Source: Balneola sp. (GTDB taxonomy: Bacteria; Bacteroidota; Rhodothermia; Balneolales; Balneolaceae). Taken from it: 64,000 bases of DNA. Positions within the stretch are counted from its first letter, which is position 1. The number at the start of each line of letters is the position of its first letter. The DNA is taken from positions 124,001 to 188,000 of the forward strand of contig NZQV01000026.1 of assembly GCA_002696035.1 (NCBI GenBank), written 5' to 3'. Both the position numbers and the translations under genes were made by a program. Shown here piece after piece: positions 25,668 through 35,179 of this stretch. The notes below the pieces were generated by a model. The model searched no databases and was not told the DNA's origin. It saw nothing but the letters and a program-made list of their open reading frames with translations.

Positions 25668-27584
25668 TTATACCTTTGTAAGAATTCGTTTTTTCACTGT
25701 TTCGATGATCCCGGCACCGTCAATACCGATCTCTTTGTACAGTTCTTCCTGAGTGCCGTGTTCTACTATACGATCTGGGATGCCCATTATTTTAAGCGTT
25801 GGCCGATCAGGTTTTTCAGAAATGTATTCAGCTACCGCGCTTCCCAATCCCCCCATTTTAGCACCATCTTCCAATGTGATTATATGGTCGTACTTTGCAC
25901 AAACTTCATCGATCAGATCGGTATCCAGAGGTTTGGCAAACCGCATATCATAATGGCCTATTTCAATGCCTTCTTTTGCTAACTTTTCAGCTGCTTCAGT
26001 AGCATATTTACCGATCGGTCCAAAACTTAAGACGGCTACTTCTTCGCCTTCTCTGAGCTGAATACCTTTCCCAATTTCCATAGATTGAAATTCTTCTCGA
26101 ACTTCCATTCCGGTAGCTCTTCCCCGGGGATAGCGAATAGCCCATGCTGCCTCATCATATTTTGACGCTGTGTACATCATATCCCGCAGGTCTTGCTCAT
26201 TAAGAGGCGAAGAAATGATCATATTCGGGATGGCACGCATAAAGGAGGTATCGTATGCACCGTGATGGGTTGGACCATCTGCACCAACTAATCCGGCCCG
26301 GTCAATACAAAATACAACCGGCAGATTTTGAATGGCTACATCGTGCACCAGTTGATCGTATCCTCGCTGAAGGAAGGAAGAATAAATGGCACAAAATGCT
26401 TTCTTTCCTTCAGCGGCCAGTCCTGCCGCAAAGGTAACGGCGTGCTGTTCTGCGATACCCACATCAAAAGCACGTTCCGGAAATTTGTTCATCATTGGCC
26501 ACAGGCTAGATCCACTCGGCATGGCGGGCGTCATGCTTACAATACGCTCATCTTTTTCCGCCAGTTCAACCAATGCATCTCCAAAAACATCCTGATATTT
26601 CGGAATGGGGTTGGGTTTGGATGGTGCCGAAATAGCTTTTCCCGTGATCTTATCAAACGGACTACTGGAGGCATGCCATTTGGTTTGTTCTCTTTCTGCC
26701 GGAGCAAAACCTTTGCCCTTCACTGTTACTACATGGAGTAGCTTAGGACCTTTAACTTCCTTCAGATCCTCCAGGATATGACGAAGGCCATCCACATCAT
26801 GTCCATCGGTGGGGCCGTAATATTTAAATCCCAGTGCACGAAACAAGGAGCCCGGAGTGATGGCAGCTGTAATTGCATTTTCCAGCCGAGATGCCACTTT
26901 ACGCATCTTTTCACCGGCTGACTTAAAATGCCCGAGCATATCATAAATATCATCCCGCATTTTGTTGAAGGTCTTGCTGGTGGTAATGTCGGCCAAATAC
27001 TCTTTTAACGCCCCAACATTGGGATCTATCGACATGTTATTGTCGTTCAGGATCACGAGGATATCGCTGTTCATGGCACCAGCATTGTTCATAGCTTCAA
27101 ATGCCAAACCGGCTGTCATCGCTCCATCACCAATTATGGCGACTACTTTTTTGTCTGATTGATCCAGATCGCGGGCAACAGCCATTCCCAAAGCTGCAGA
27201 AATGGAGGTACTGGAATGTCCTACACCAAACGTATCATATTCACTTTCACTGCGTTTTGGAAAGCCCGAAAGCCCCCCATATTGCCGGTTGGTATGAAAT
27301 TGCTCTCGCCGTCCGGTTAGAATTTTATGACCATATGCCTGATGGCCCACATCCCAAACAACCAGGTCTTTGGGCGTATCATACACATAATGAAGAGCAG
27401 TTGTAAGTTCAACCACACCAAGACTTGCTCCAAAATGCCCGCCATGCACCGATATCATATCGATGATGTACTGACGAAGTTCATCACTTACCTCTTGTAG
27501 CTGCTCGGGGTCCACATTCTTGAGATCGGCCGGAGAATTGATCTTGCCAAGAAGAGGCCCTGGGGTTGGATTATTGCTCTCCAT
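25668..27584 (-). CDS. dxs: 1-deoxy-D-xylulose-5-phosphate synthase
   Basis: A 638-residue thiamine-diphosphate enzyme, the first step of the MEP isoprenoid pathway (pyruvate + glyceraldehyde 3-phosphate to DXP). The TPP/Mg motif is IGDGAMTAGLAFEAMNNAG...LNDNNMSI. VWDVGHQAYGHKILTGR has the conserved His, and DVGIAEQHAVTFAAGLA carries the catalytic Glu. The C-terminal transketolase domain is complete. It starts 16 bp after xseB, the common xseB-dxs order. Confidence 0.97.
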   Translation of the reverse strand: MESNNPTPGPLLGKINSPADLKNVDPEQLQEVSDELRQYIIDMISVHGGHFGASLGVVELTTALHYVYDTPKDLVVWDVGHQAYGHKILTGRREQFHTNRQYGGLSGFPKRSESEYDTFGVGHSSTSISAALGMAVARDLDQSDKKVVAIIGDGAMTAGLAFEAMNNAGAMNSDILVILNDNNMSIDPNVGALKEYLADITTSKTFNKMRDDIYDMLGHFKSAGEKMRKVASRLENAITAAITPGSLFRALGFKYYGPTDGHDVDGLRHILEDLKEVKGPKLLHVVTVKGKGFAPAEREQTKWHASSSPFDKITGKAISAPSKPNPIPKYQDVFGDALVELAEKDERIVSMTPAMPSGSSLWPMMNKFPERAFDVGIAEQHAVTFAAGLAAEGKKAFCAIYSSFLQRGYDQLVHDVAIQNLPVVFCIDRAGLVGADGPTHHGAYDTSFMRAIPNMIISSPLNEQDLRDMMYTASKYDEAAWAIRYPRGRATGMEVREEFQSMEIGKGIQLREGEEVAVLSFGPIGKYATEAAEKLAKEGIEIGHYDMRFAKPLDTDLIDEVCAKYDHIITLEDGAKMGGLGSAVAEYISEKPDRPTLKIMGIPDRIVEHGTQEELYKEIGIDGAGIIETVKKRILTKV

Positions 27585-27599
27585 AAATATAATTGGTTA

Positions 27600-27803
27600 T
27601 TACGACGCTGCCTCGTCATTTACTTGTTCGATACGAAGTTCGGCTTGTTCCAGGATTTCAGTACAAAATTTCGACATCCTGACGCCTTCTTCATATAATT
27701 TCACAGAATCTTCTAAAGTGATCTCCTGATCTTCAAGTTGTTCTACAATGGATTCTAGTTTGTTTAAAGCCTCTTCGAAGCTTAGTCGTTCCTGATCTGC
27801 CAT
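27600..27803 (-). CDS. xseB: Exodeoxyribonuclease VII small subunit
   Basis: A 67-residue helical protein matching XseB: LSFEEALNKLESIVEQLEDQEITLEDSVKLYEEGVRMSKFC. It partners XseA in single-strand DNA degradation; xseA is not in this window. It is the first gene of the run to dxs, lipoprotein and queA. Confidence 0.95.
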   Translation of the reverse strand: MADQERLSFEEALNKLESIVEQLEDQEITLEDSVKLYEEGVRMSKFCTEILEQAELRIEQVNDEAAS

Positions 27804-27993
27804 TAAATATATTCGGGATAATAATTTTCATCAAAATTTAGCCCTGAATAATACCGGTTTTATAAGTAAAAGGCACACAATCTACTGTGATTTAAAGATG
27901 TGCGTGATGTTCTGTGATCTCTTCTTTCTATAAATGCGTTGAAGCCAAGCAAGAACATCACAGGCTATCACGTACATCACACCAATCATAGCT

Positions 27994-30396
27994 TTACCAA
28001 TGAATTCTTTTGATGCTTTCTCCGTCAGATTCAAGAATGATTGCTTTTTCCAAACTCGTGAACAAAAGCTCTGCATTTGTTTGCCCGAGCCTGTTTACCG
28101 CCTCCCGGTGTGGGTGCCTGAACCTATTTCGCTCAGCTAAGGAAATGATCGCCACATCCGGAGTGGTTTGATGTAAGAATCCCAAACTTGAGCTCGTTCG
28201 GCTTCCGTGGTGCCCCACTTTCAACACATCGGTATCCAACAGATCTCCATATTGTGAAAGCACTCTTTTTTCTTGATGATCTCCAGCATCTCCGGTAAAC
28301 AGGAATTCTGTTTCGCCATAAACGACCTCTACTATCACCGAATGCTCATTGGGGTCTGAATTGTAGATATTTCCATCCGGACCTAAGATCAACATCAACA
28401 ACGCAGGGTCTATTGCCAGGGTATCTCCTGATGTTAAAGGTACTACAGGAATTTCTTTTTTCACCGCCAATTCCAGGTAGTTTTGATAAAGATTTGAATC
28501 ATATTTATAACCGGAATTATAGATCACATCTATGGGAAACTCTTCTATCAGGTCCACAATCCCGCCAATATGATCGGCGTGAGGATGACTTAAAATAACG
28601 GCATCTATTTTTTCAACTCCGGTAGCTTTTAGATGCGGAAGAATCGTAGATCTGCCACTGTTATATCCCAGGGACCAAATCCCAACATCCACCAGAATAT
28701 TTCTACCGGTCGGAGTATTTAATAAAGCCGCATCACCCTGACCAACATCAAAATAGGTAATGGTAAGTTTTGCGGGCTCTAACTGATTATAGAACTTCAA
28801 CGATAACATCAAAACAAGAGAAGCCAACACCGCCGTCAGCATTTTCCATCGAAGGGCTGAAATATGCCAGGAAGCAATTCCGCCGACAAGAAATATCCAA
28901 AATATAAAGATCAAGTTTGAACTGAGGGCAGATGTTGTCCATGCCCATTCCCAGGTTGCAGCGGTTGTCACAAAAGCATGCATCGCGTCTAAAAATAACA
29001 GAGATGGGTAGTTGAGGACAAACCCGGCAGCGGGCAAAACCATCGTAACAAACAAAGATGCTAAAGATAACGGTACCACGATTCCAAGAAGAGGAACAAA
29101 TAGGGCATTCGCCAGCGGACTCACCAGCGATATCTCTCCAAAATAGAATACCTGCAGTGGATACAATCCAAACTGAACCACTACCGATATGATCATCACC
29201 ATCAGTGGCTTGCCATACCATCGGGTGCGCAGCCAGTAAGGCAGCATTGTTTGCATGGACGGAAGTATCAACAGAATTATTAGTGCAGCAGAAAACGAAA
29301 GCTGAAAGCCAATATCATACAGGTCGGAGGGCTTGAAGATCAGCAAGACTATGGCCGCGGCTGCCATAAAATTAAGTGAGTTATTGAGACGATTGTACAA
29401 CTTACCGATGGTCAAAAATCCAGCCATTACGGATGCGCGCATAACCGAAGAAGGAAAACCGGTAATTCCTGCATAACAGACCAACAATATCAAAAGTGAT
29501 ATCAACCCCATGATCTTGCCGTGCTTTTTGGTCCAGAAGTATGGGATTATCAGCCAGAACGGAGCTACAATAAATCCCACATGCAAACCAGAAACAGCCA
29601 TAATGTGTGATAATCCTGCACGGGCAAAAGCTTGCTTTGACTCAGAATCCAGATCCTGTTTGAACCCGATCAGCAGCGCTTTCGCAATAGGCGCGGTTTC
29701 CTGGGTGAAATTTTGATCTACCAGATTCAACGCCTGTTCTCTCCACCAGATCCATTCCGCAATTTTAGTATTTGGCATGAGCCGATGTAATGCCTCCGCT
29801 TTTATTTGTGCAGAAATGCCCTGAGAATCCAGATATGCTTTGTAATCAAATTCTTCGGGGTTTCTCTTTTCTGAGACAGGGATAACCATTCCTATCAATG
29901 AGACCATGTCCCCCAAATTTGCCTCAGCCGAGATCTCGTCCGCCAGTACTCTCGCTTTATATTTTTGGGTTGAAGTGATCCCTGAAAACACGGTTGAATC
30001 AACCTCCACATCCCAACGTTCTTTGCCGGCGGTAGTGTGTGAAATAGATACTATTTGTCCATGAACTTCCACAGTTTCCCAATCGGAGATCGATAAGAGA
30101 TGCTCCGTTTTTGAGCTCGAATACTGTTCTTCCAATCCTGCTCTCATCATCCCAAAACAAAATATAAGAACCAGAAATAACACCGTGCTTACTCTCGACC
30201 ACCGGGGAGAAATGGTATACCTGTTTCCCCATTCAACCAAGAAGAACAGCACCAAAGTGAAGGCAAAAAATGCTGCGGCCGTATAAACAGAAAAGCTGTA
30301 AAAATGAAAAAGCAGAATACCTGCGATCAGTGTTAATGCGATCCTGACTGCAGGGTATCTGCTAAATGGAAATTGGTATGAATCTCGTCGCTCCAT
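27994..30396 (-). CDS. comEC: DNA internalisation competence protein ComEC/Rec2
   Basis: An 800-residue membrane channel for single-stranded DNA uptake. N-terminal helices and a DUF4131-type domain (about 10-180) precede the Competence domain with many helices (about 240-520; GLSHIMAVSGLHVGF is the family signature). The C-terminal metallo-beta-lactamase domain has DVGQGDAALL, LSHPHADHIGG, FTGDAGDHQE and KVGHHGSRTS, with metal ligands intact. Length is typical. No other competence genes are nearby. It ends 190 bp before xseB and is probably its own unit. Confidence 0.95.
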   Translation of the reverse strand: MERRDSYQFPFSRYPAVRIALTLIAGILLFHFYSFSVYTAAAFFAFTLVLFFLVEWGNRYTISPRWSRVSTVLFLVLIFCFGMMRAGLEEQYSSSKTEHLLSISDWETVEVHGQIVSISHTTAGKERWDVEVDSTVFSGITSTQKYKARVLADEISAEANLGDMVSLIGMVIPVSEKRNPEEFDYKAYLDSQGISAQIKAEALHRLMPNTKIAEWIWWREQALNLVDQNFTQETAPIAKALLIGFKQDLDSESKQAFARAGLSHIMAVSGLHVGFIVAPFWLIIPYFWTKKHGKIMGLISLLILLVCYAGITGFPSSVMRASVMAGFLTIGKLYNRLNNSLNFMAAAAIVLLIFKPSDLYDIGFQLSFSAALIILLILPSMQTMLPYWLRTRWYGKPLMVMIISVVVQFGLYPLQVFYFGEISLVSPLANALFVPLLGIVVPLSLASLFVTMVLPAAGFVLNYPSLLFLDAMHAFVTTAATWEWAWTTSALSSNLIFIFWIFLVGGIASWHISALRWKMLTAVLASLVLMLSLKFYNQLEPAKLTITYFDVGQGDAALLNTPTGRNILVDVGIWSLGYNSGRSTILPHLKATGVEKIDAVILSHPHADHIGGIVDLIEEFPIDVIYNSGYKYDSNLYQNYLELAVKKEIPVVPLTSGDTLAIDPALLMLILGPDGNIYNSDPNEHSVIVEVVYGETEFLFTGDAGDHQEKRVLSQYGDLLDTDVLKVGHHGSRTSSSLGFLHQTTPDVAIISLAERNRFRHPHREAVNRLGQTNAELLFTSLEKAIILESDGESIKRIHW

Positions 30397-30436
30397 AGTA
30401 GTAAGAGCGACGAAAACTCAATTCCTTACAAAAAAA

Positions 30437-31570
30437 TTATTTTTCTACCGGAACCAGGCGATAGAGGCCGTTTCCTTCGGACGTAAGGTAGATATAACCG
30501 TCGCGACCTTGCTCAATAGCGCGGATGCGTGTGGTTCCTTCTACCAGTTTGGTTTCGTTCACGATCTCATTTCCTTCTACATCCAGATGTGCGATATAGG
30601 AGAACTTGAGTGATCCTACCAATAGGTCGCCTTCCCAACCCGGGTACTTATCGCTGCTTATGAATTCCATTCCCGATGGTGCTATGGACGGATCCCAGTA
30701 AGTTACAGGCTGCTCCATCCCGGCCATTGCGGTGTCTTCAGCAAATTCAGTTCCATTATAGTTGATTCCATAACTGATAACCGGCCAGCCATAGTTATTT
30801 CCCGGTGCTATGATATTCACTTCATCGCCGCCACGAGGACCGTGTTCGTGCGCCCAAACCACTCCGGATTCAGGATTCAACGCCATTCCCTGGGGATTAC
30901 GATGTCCATAAGACCACATTGCATCGAGCCCCTCTTTTCCAACAAATGGATTGTCTTCAGGAACACTTCCGTCATCATTCAGGCGATAGATCTTTCCGCC
31001 ATCCATGGTAATATCCTGTGGAAGAACATCCCGGTTTCCGCGATCTCCTACAGAGAAAAACAAGTATCCTTCGTCATCAAATACAATGCGAGATCCGTAA
31101 TGCTGTCCACGGTTAGAATTTGGAGTGGCTTTATAGATGGATTCCACAGAGGTAAGTTCATCATTCTCCAATTTGGCACGAATGATCTTGGTGTTACTGC
31201 CTTCACCCTCTCCCTCGTTAGAAGCGTAGGAAAAATAGATCCAGCCGTTTTCTTCATAGTTGGGATGAAGGGTTACATCCATAAACCCACCCTGGCCGTT
31301 TACAACCAGATCAGAAGGAATTCCTTCGGTAATTTCGGCTGCAATTTCTCCATCACTGATTCTGTATAACGTACCTGATTTTTCTGTTACTAAAATGTCG
31401 CCATTGGGCAGAAAATCAATTCCCCAACCAATGGTAATACCATCTGCTACTTGTTCCGCTTTTACTTCAAGAGGCTGCTCACTGTTGCCAGACTGGGCAT
31501 TGCAACCCACTGCTACCAGCGCGACAATCGCCACCATCCAAATTCGTTCTGCTATCGGTCTCATTCTCAT
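30437..31570 (-). CDS. PQQ-dependent sugar dehydrogenase-like lipoprotein
   Basis: A 377-residue protein with a lipoprotein leader (lipidated Cys in VALVAVGCNAQ, about residue 23). It has the glucose/sorbosone dehydrogenase beta-propeller: WGIDFLPNGDILVTEKSGTLYRI, GGFMDVTLHPNY, YGHRNPQGMALNP, WAHEHGPRGGDEVN and NNYGWPVISYG. Family members oxidise aldose sugars with PQQ, or are soluble aldose sugar dehydrogenases. No PQQ synthesis genes are near. It is probably periplasmic and membrane-attached. It follows the thioredoxin-fold gene by 23 bp, so the two are likely cotranscribed. Confidence 0.87.
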   Translation of the reverse strand: MRMRPIAERIWMVAIVALVAVGCNAQSGNSEQPLEVKAEQVADGITIGWGIDFLPNGDILVTEKSGTLYRISDGEIAAEITEGIPSDLVVNGQGGFMDVTLHPNYEENGWIYFSYASNEGEGEGSNTKIIRAKLENDELTSVESIYKATPNSNRGQHYGSRIVFDDEGYLFFSVGDRGNRDVLPQDITMDGGKIYRLNDDGSVPEDNPFVGKEGLDAMWSYGHRNPQGMALNPESGVVWAHEHGPRGGDEVNIIAPGNNYGWPVISYGINYNGTEFAEDTAMAGMEQPVTYWDPSIAPSGMEFISSDKYPGWEGDLLVGSLKFSYIAHLDVEGNEIVNETKLVEGTTRIRAIEQGRDGYIYLTSEGNGLYRLVPVEK

Positions 31571-31593
31571 ATTACGTCCTTTATTTATTGGTT

Positions 31594-32052
31594 TTATTGA
31601 TATAAAAACTGTCTGAATTCGTCCACGCCCATATAACCGGTTTTTTTCTTGATAACGTTTCCTTCTTCATCCAGAATCAGAGAAGTGGGAAATACATAGG
31701 CCCCTTTGCTTTGGGCAAATTCTTTTGAACTTATCTGCTTTCCACTAAAAGTGATCATTTCCTCGGAATTTCCATCAAGCCTGACGGGAATATAGTTGGC
31801 ATCCAAAACCTGACGAACTGTGGAATCCGGAAAAACTTCACGATCCATAGCCCGGCAATATTTACAGCCGATCTCAAACACATCCACAAAAATAAGTTTC
31901 TCGGATGTAGCCGCCATTTGCTGGGCTTCATGAATGGGGATCCAGTCCGGGGAATTGTCATTCACAGTAGGCTGTACATTACTTAAAGAGTAGTACAGGA
32001 AAATTCCAAGAAATGCACCAACAACGGCAATAATGATGAATTTTTTCTGCAT
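31594..32052 (-). CDS. Membrane-anchored thioredoxin-fold protein
   Basis: A 152-residue protein with one N-terminal membrane anchor (residues 4-22) and a periplasmic thioredoxin-like domain. The redox motif is C63-K-Y-C66 in VDVFEIGCKYCRAMD, as in the thioredoxin_7/DUF255-like group, with the cis-proline segment FPTSLILDEEG. It is likely a periplasmic disulfide or thiol oxidoreductase. It precedes the sugar dehydrogenase gene in the same direction. Confidence 0.85.
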   Translation of the reverse strand: MQKKFIIIAVVGAFLGIFLYYSLSNVQPTVNDNSPDWIPIHEAQQMAATSEKLIFVDVFEIGCKYCRAMDREVFPDSTVRQVLDANYIPVRLDGNSEEMITFSGKQISSKEFAQSKGAYVFPTSLILDEEGNVIKKKTGYMGVDEFRQFLYQ

Positions 32053-32195
32053 ATCAACATTTGGTTTTACGTTCAGCCTTCAAAATACGAAAAGTTGGCG
32101 TCAGGTTGGAATGAACGAATTTAAAAGCGGTTAAAGTTCAAAAGCTGTAATCAGAAATCTTTAACTTCCTGAAAACTTCACTATCACTTCTATTC

Positions 32196-32408
32196 ATGAA
32201 AGAAATTGATTCCTACAGACTCGGAAAAGTTCAGGTTACTATCAGTGAAACTGAAAAGCCAAATCGATTGAAAGTAGCCTGTTTTGATGGCGAATATCAG
32301 TCGGAATTTACCGTGAGCGAATACGAGTTCAAAAATTACCGAAGACTGATGAATCAGCGGATCACCCAAGCGTATAAAAATGCAGGTGAATCTGAAGAAG
32401 AGAAATGA
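32196..32408 (+). CDS. Small protein of unknown function
   Basis: A 70-residue protein: a charged N-terminal half that looks beta-stranded (YRLGKVQVTISETEKPNRLKVACF) and a helical, charged C-terminus. There is no signal peptide or membrane segment. It is a plausible free-standing gene with its own upstream region of about 140 bp from the divergent thioredoxin-fold gene. I do not recognise a family. Confidence 0.55.
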   Translation: MKEIDSYRLGKVQVTISETEKPNRLKVACFDGEYQSEFTVSEYEFKNYRRLMNQRITQAYKNAGESEEEK

Positions 32409-32459
32409 TCAAAAAGTAGGAAACGGCACTACTAAAAACAGTGACTGATGGGCATAAAA

Positions 32460-32497
32460 AAGGCCGACCTTATCCGGGTCAGCTGCTTTGTTTTTTG
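32460..32497 (+). terminator. Candidate terminator with an imperfect stem
   Basis: An A-run and GGCCGACC face GGTCAGC and a T-rich tail (TTTGTTTTTT) with mismatches in the stem. It lies about 50 bp after the small gene at 32196. A possible weak bidirectional terminator. Confidence 0.4.
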
Positions 32498-32624
32498 AGT
32501 AACTGTTTTCAATATACGGCGGGTACGGTGCCTCTACCAAATCTAATTTCTTTTGTATAACTAATAGAAAGTAATGTGATTTTATTCTTAGTTTAAGTGA
32601 GGTTAATAACGAATTTTCATCCTA

Positions 32625-32632
32625 TAATTTTG
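32625..32632 (+). promoter_or_regulatory. Candidate -7 box (TAATTTTG) before the HTH gene
   Basis: An exact TAnnTTTG match whose last base is 8 bases before the ATG at 32640. That spacing implies a very short or absent leader. No convincing -33 TTG is seen. Confidence 0.35.
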
Positions 32633-32639
32633 ATACGTA

Positions 32640-33056
32640 ATGCCTAAGACTATTGGAGATCTTACCCTGTATTCGGTGGATGATCTGCACGAACAGCTCG
32701 GGATTTCAAAAATGACGCTCCGAACCTACTTGCGCGAAGGACGCATTCGCGGGCGGAAATTAGGAGTGAGCTGGTACGTGACCGAAGAAGCCATTCGCGA
32801 GTATTTTGATGAACCCCAGCCCGAATCCGCTTCAACCCAAAAAAAGAAGAAAAGCGGGAAGAAGTACCGGTATATTGTGCAGGGCATCAACGACCTGGTG
32901 AGTGAAACCGAGGAGTGTGATACCATCGAGCAAGTGATCACCACGCTGAACGAACAAGCCATCATCAGTTTGTTCCAGGTGCGGATCGTTGATCGCGAAA
33001 CCGACGAAATAACCGAAATTATTAAAGCCAGAGATTTTTTAGACGAACATGCTTGA
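32640..33056 (+). CDS. Excisionase/MerR-type HTH DNA-binding protein
   Basis: A 138-residue protein. The N-terminal winged helix has the HTH_17/excisionase pattern: LYSVDDLHEQLGISKMTLRTYLREGRIRGRKLGVSWYVTEEAIREYF. A lysine-rich linker (KKKKSGKK, about 70) follows, then a small C-terminal alpha/beta domain (about 77-138) that I do not recognise. No integrase is near, so a role in phage excision is unlikely; it is probably a chromosomal regulator. The stop overlaps the next gene by 8 bases. Confidence 0.75.
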   Translation: MPKTIGDLTLYSVDDLHEQLGISKMTLRTYLREGRIRGRKLGVSWYVTEEAIREYFDEPQPESASTQKKKKSGKKYRYIVQGINDLVSETEECDTIEQVITTLNEQAIISLFQVRIVDRETDEITEIIKARDFLDEHA

Positions 33057-33333
33057 ATTGAAAGACACCGGATTGGAAGAATTCTCATTTGGAGAGGAAG
33101 CCGACGACCAATTTTATGTATTAGTGAACAAGAAGATCAGTCCGGATGGGATTGATGTAGAAAAATTAAGCAAAGCTGACCCCATGAAGTTCAACCAGGT
33201 TCTTAGTGATATGGGCTGCATCCTGATGCTGAATGGCATAGAAGTGGCAGAACTCTGTATGCGCGGAGAACTGGACAACGACAACCTGCATGAGAGTATG
33301 TTTGATTTGGCGAAGGATGAAGGGTTTTTTTAA
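33049..33333 (+). CDS. Small acidic protein coupled to the HTH gene
   Basis: A 94-residue acidic protein with no signal peptide. Its start overlaps the end of the HTH gene by 8 bases, so the two are translationally coupled and may work together. Family not recognised. Two cysteines (MGCILML and AELCMRG) do not form a metal-site pattern. Confidence 0.65.
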   Translation: MLELKDTGLEEFSFGEEADDQFYVLVNKKISPDGIDVEKLSKADPMKFNQVLSDMGCILMLNGIEVAELCMRGELDNDNLHESMFDLAKDEGFF

Positions 33334-33337
33334 TAGC

Positions 33338-34444
33338 ATGACTTTCAAGATCCTTATTTCCGCCCTTTTGACATTTCTAATCTTTGGTTGTTCATCCAAT
33401 GAAGAAATTGAAAGTAACCATGATTTTTACAACTATCTTCAGAGATTAAAAGCTTTAAATATTGAATCAACCACAGTTTTTGATGATGAAAACCTTTCTT
33501 TTAACACCCCTTTAAGATCCCTTGTTGATGAAGATGGCAACTTAATTGTTGTAAACCATACAGACTGGACCCTTCACTATGTTAAAGAGAATGGAGAGCT
33601 AATTGACAAGAAAGGTGGGTTAGGTCGGGGACCCGGAGAGTTTATAGGAATAAATGATCTAACACTTGGTTGCGATAACACCCTGTTTGCTTTAGATAAA
33701 AGACTCCAGAAATTATCTTCCTACTCTTTTAAAGAAAACAGATTAGAGCACCTGGGAGATAAACTACTACCTAATTATTCTCCGCTCAGCATGCAGTCTT
33801 TTTATGATTGTGGTAATAAAGGAAAGTTTGGGATTTTTAAGCTTTTTCTTTCCAGTGACGACAATTTTAATTCTCTAACCGTTTATAAGCTGAATGATAG
33901 CCTTCAGCTTAAGGAAAAAGTGATTGAATTAACATCTGATGAAATGATAAAAACTGGTAATGAAGTAAAAGACAATGCGATTGGCTTTAAAAATTATTGG
34001 CATTTCAAAGAAGACAAACTCTACTACACGTATTCAGATTCCCTTGATGTCAATATTTTAGAACTAACAGATAGTAAACGACAAAGCATTTCAGCTCAGA
34101 AAGTTCCCACTTTTGAGTTTAGTGAACAATTGAGATCAGAATTTAAAGAATATTTTGGCCCCAATATTTCCGCAATGGATGGTTTAGAAAATGAAATAGA
34201 AAACAGGCAAGTTTTGCCTTTCTTTTATAGCTATACAGCCAACGATAAATTTTCGTTCTTTACTATTTCAAATTTAGGGTCAAAGCCGGGAATTATTTTG
34301 AGATTAAATCATGAAACCCAAGAATTGAAAACAATAGATTCCCCCAGCATTTTTCAACTTTTTGATGTACATGAAAATAAATTATTTGGAATTCAAAATG
34401 TTGATGGAGATCAAAGTTTAGTTCGAATTACGCTTTCTGAATAA
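33338..34444 (+). CDS. Lipoprotein with a 6-bladed beta-propeller-like fold
   Basis: A 368-residue protein starting with a lipoprotein leader (MTFKILISALLTFLIFGC, lipidated Cys 18). The body has RSLVDEDGNLIVVNHTDWTLHYVKENGELIDKKGGLGRGPGEF, a pattern of the Bacteroidota 6-bladed beta-propeller (NHL-like) lipoproteins. The ATG at 33338 lies 4 bases after the upstream stop; a longer upstream frame only shadows that gene. Its composition is visibly more AT-rich than its neighbours, which suggests later arrival or weak expression. No function can be assigned. Confidence 0.72.
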   Translation: MTFKILISALLTFLIFGCSSNEEIESNHDFYNYLQRLKALNIESTTVFDDENLSFNTPLRSLVDEDGNLIVVNHTDWTLHYVKENGELIDKKGGLGRGPGEFIGINDLTLGCDNTLFALDKRLQKLSSYSFKENRLEHLGDKLLPNYSPLSMQSFYDCGNKGKFGIFKLFLSSDDNFNSLTVYKLNDSLQLKEKVIELTSDEMIKTGNEVKDNAIGFKNYWHFKEDKLYYTYSDSLDVNILELTDSKRQSISAQKVPTFEFSEQLRSEFKEYFGPNISAMDGLENEIENRQVLPFFYSYTANDKFSFFTISNLGSKPGIILRLNHETQELKTIDSPSIFQLFDVHENKLFGIQNVDGDQSLVRITLSE

Positions 34445-34510
34445 GCTGTCATGATTTTGACAATATCTGGGTAATTCAAACAAATCGACTCAGCAAGCCA
34501 ATCTACGTAG

Positions 34511-34535
34511 CACGGCTCGCTGAGCCGTGTATTTT
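34511..34535 (+). terminator. Hairpin between the propeller lipoprotein and NUDIX genes
   Basis: A perfect 8-bp stem CACGGCTC / GAGCCGTG with a GCT loop, followed by TATTTT. It separates convergent genes, so it may serve both strands. Confidence 0.6.
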
Positions 34536-34544
34536 AGAATAAGC

Positions 34545-35117
34545 TTATTTCCCCAGCTCAAAAGGCTCATTCTGCTTCCACCACTCCCACGCCCGTAACA
34601 AACAGATCACCGTTTTGCCGTCATTGATCTCTCCGGTATGCACCATATCCACGGCTTCTGAGAAGGGAATTCGGTGACGGGTCACGAATTCATCTTCATC
34701 CACTTGTTGAGGAACAGATTCCAGGTTCCAGGCCACATAAATATGGATCACTTCATCAGAATAGCCGATGCCGGGGTAGAAATGTCCCACGTACGCAAAA
34801 TCGTTGGTAGCAACCCCGGCTTCTTCCTGTAATTCGCGCAGGGCGGTTTGGTCTTCGGGTTCTCTGGAATCAATTTTACCGGCAGGGACTTCCCAAAAGA
34901 TCTGACTCATGGGATATCGAAACTGGCGGAGCATCATCAGGTCCCCGTTTCCAAAAACAGGAACCACTGCACAAGCACCGGGATGTTTGATCCATTCACG
35001 GGAGGAAACGGAGCCATCGGGAAGTTTTGCTTCATCATAAAAAACATGGAGCAATTTCCCTTTAAAAACTTCTTTGGAATTAAGCTTACGTTCTACCAAT
35101 AATTTATGGTCGTTCAT
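34545..35117 (-). CDS. NUDIX hydrolase (ADP-ribose pyrophosphatase type)
   Basis: A 190-residue NUDIX protein. The NUDIX box matches Gx5Ex7REUxEExGU: G-KIDSR-E-PEDQTAL-RELQEEAGV. The N-terminal half (KELLHVFYDEAKLPDGSVSSREWIKHPGACAVVPVFGNG) resembles ADP-ribose pyrophosphatase NudF. It probably splits ADP-ribose to AMP and ribose 5-phosphate, though other nucleoside diphosphate derivatives cannot be ruled out. It is divergent from the phosphatidyltransferase gene. Confidence 0.9.
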   Translation of the reverse strand: MNDHKLLVERKLNSKEVFKGKLLHVFYDEAKLPDGSVSSREWIKHPGACAVVPVFGNGDLMMLRQFRYPMSQIFWEVPAGKIDSREPEDQTALRELQEEAGVATNDFAYVGHFYPGIGYSDEVIHIYVAWNLESVPQQVDEDEFVTRHRIPFSEAVDMVHTGEINDGKTVICLLRAWEWWKQNEPFELGK

Positions 35118-35179
35118 GGTGGTTTTAGAGACTTAATGACTGTAAATTTGAAGCTCAATATCGCAAATAAAAACAAGGT

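Noticed and set aside
27904-27960. 10-bp inverted repeat GTGATGTTCT / AGAACATCAC after comEC
   Set aside because: The arms are 37 bases apart with no T-run; a stable terminator or operator is not supported.
27882-28076. 64-residue frame after comEC
   Set aside because: It overlaps the end of comEC and shows no domain or start signal.
32640-33056. Excisionase-type HTH as evidence of a prophage or integrative element
   Set aside because: No integrase, attachment repeats or phage genes are nearby; the fold is also common in chromosomal regulators.
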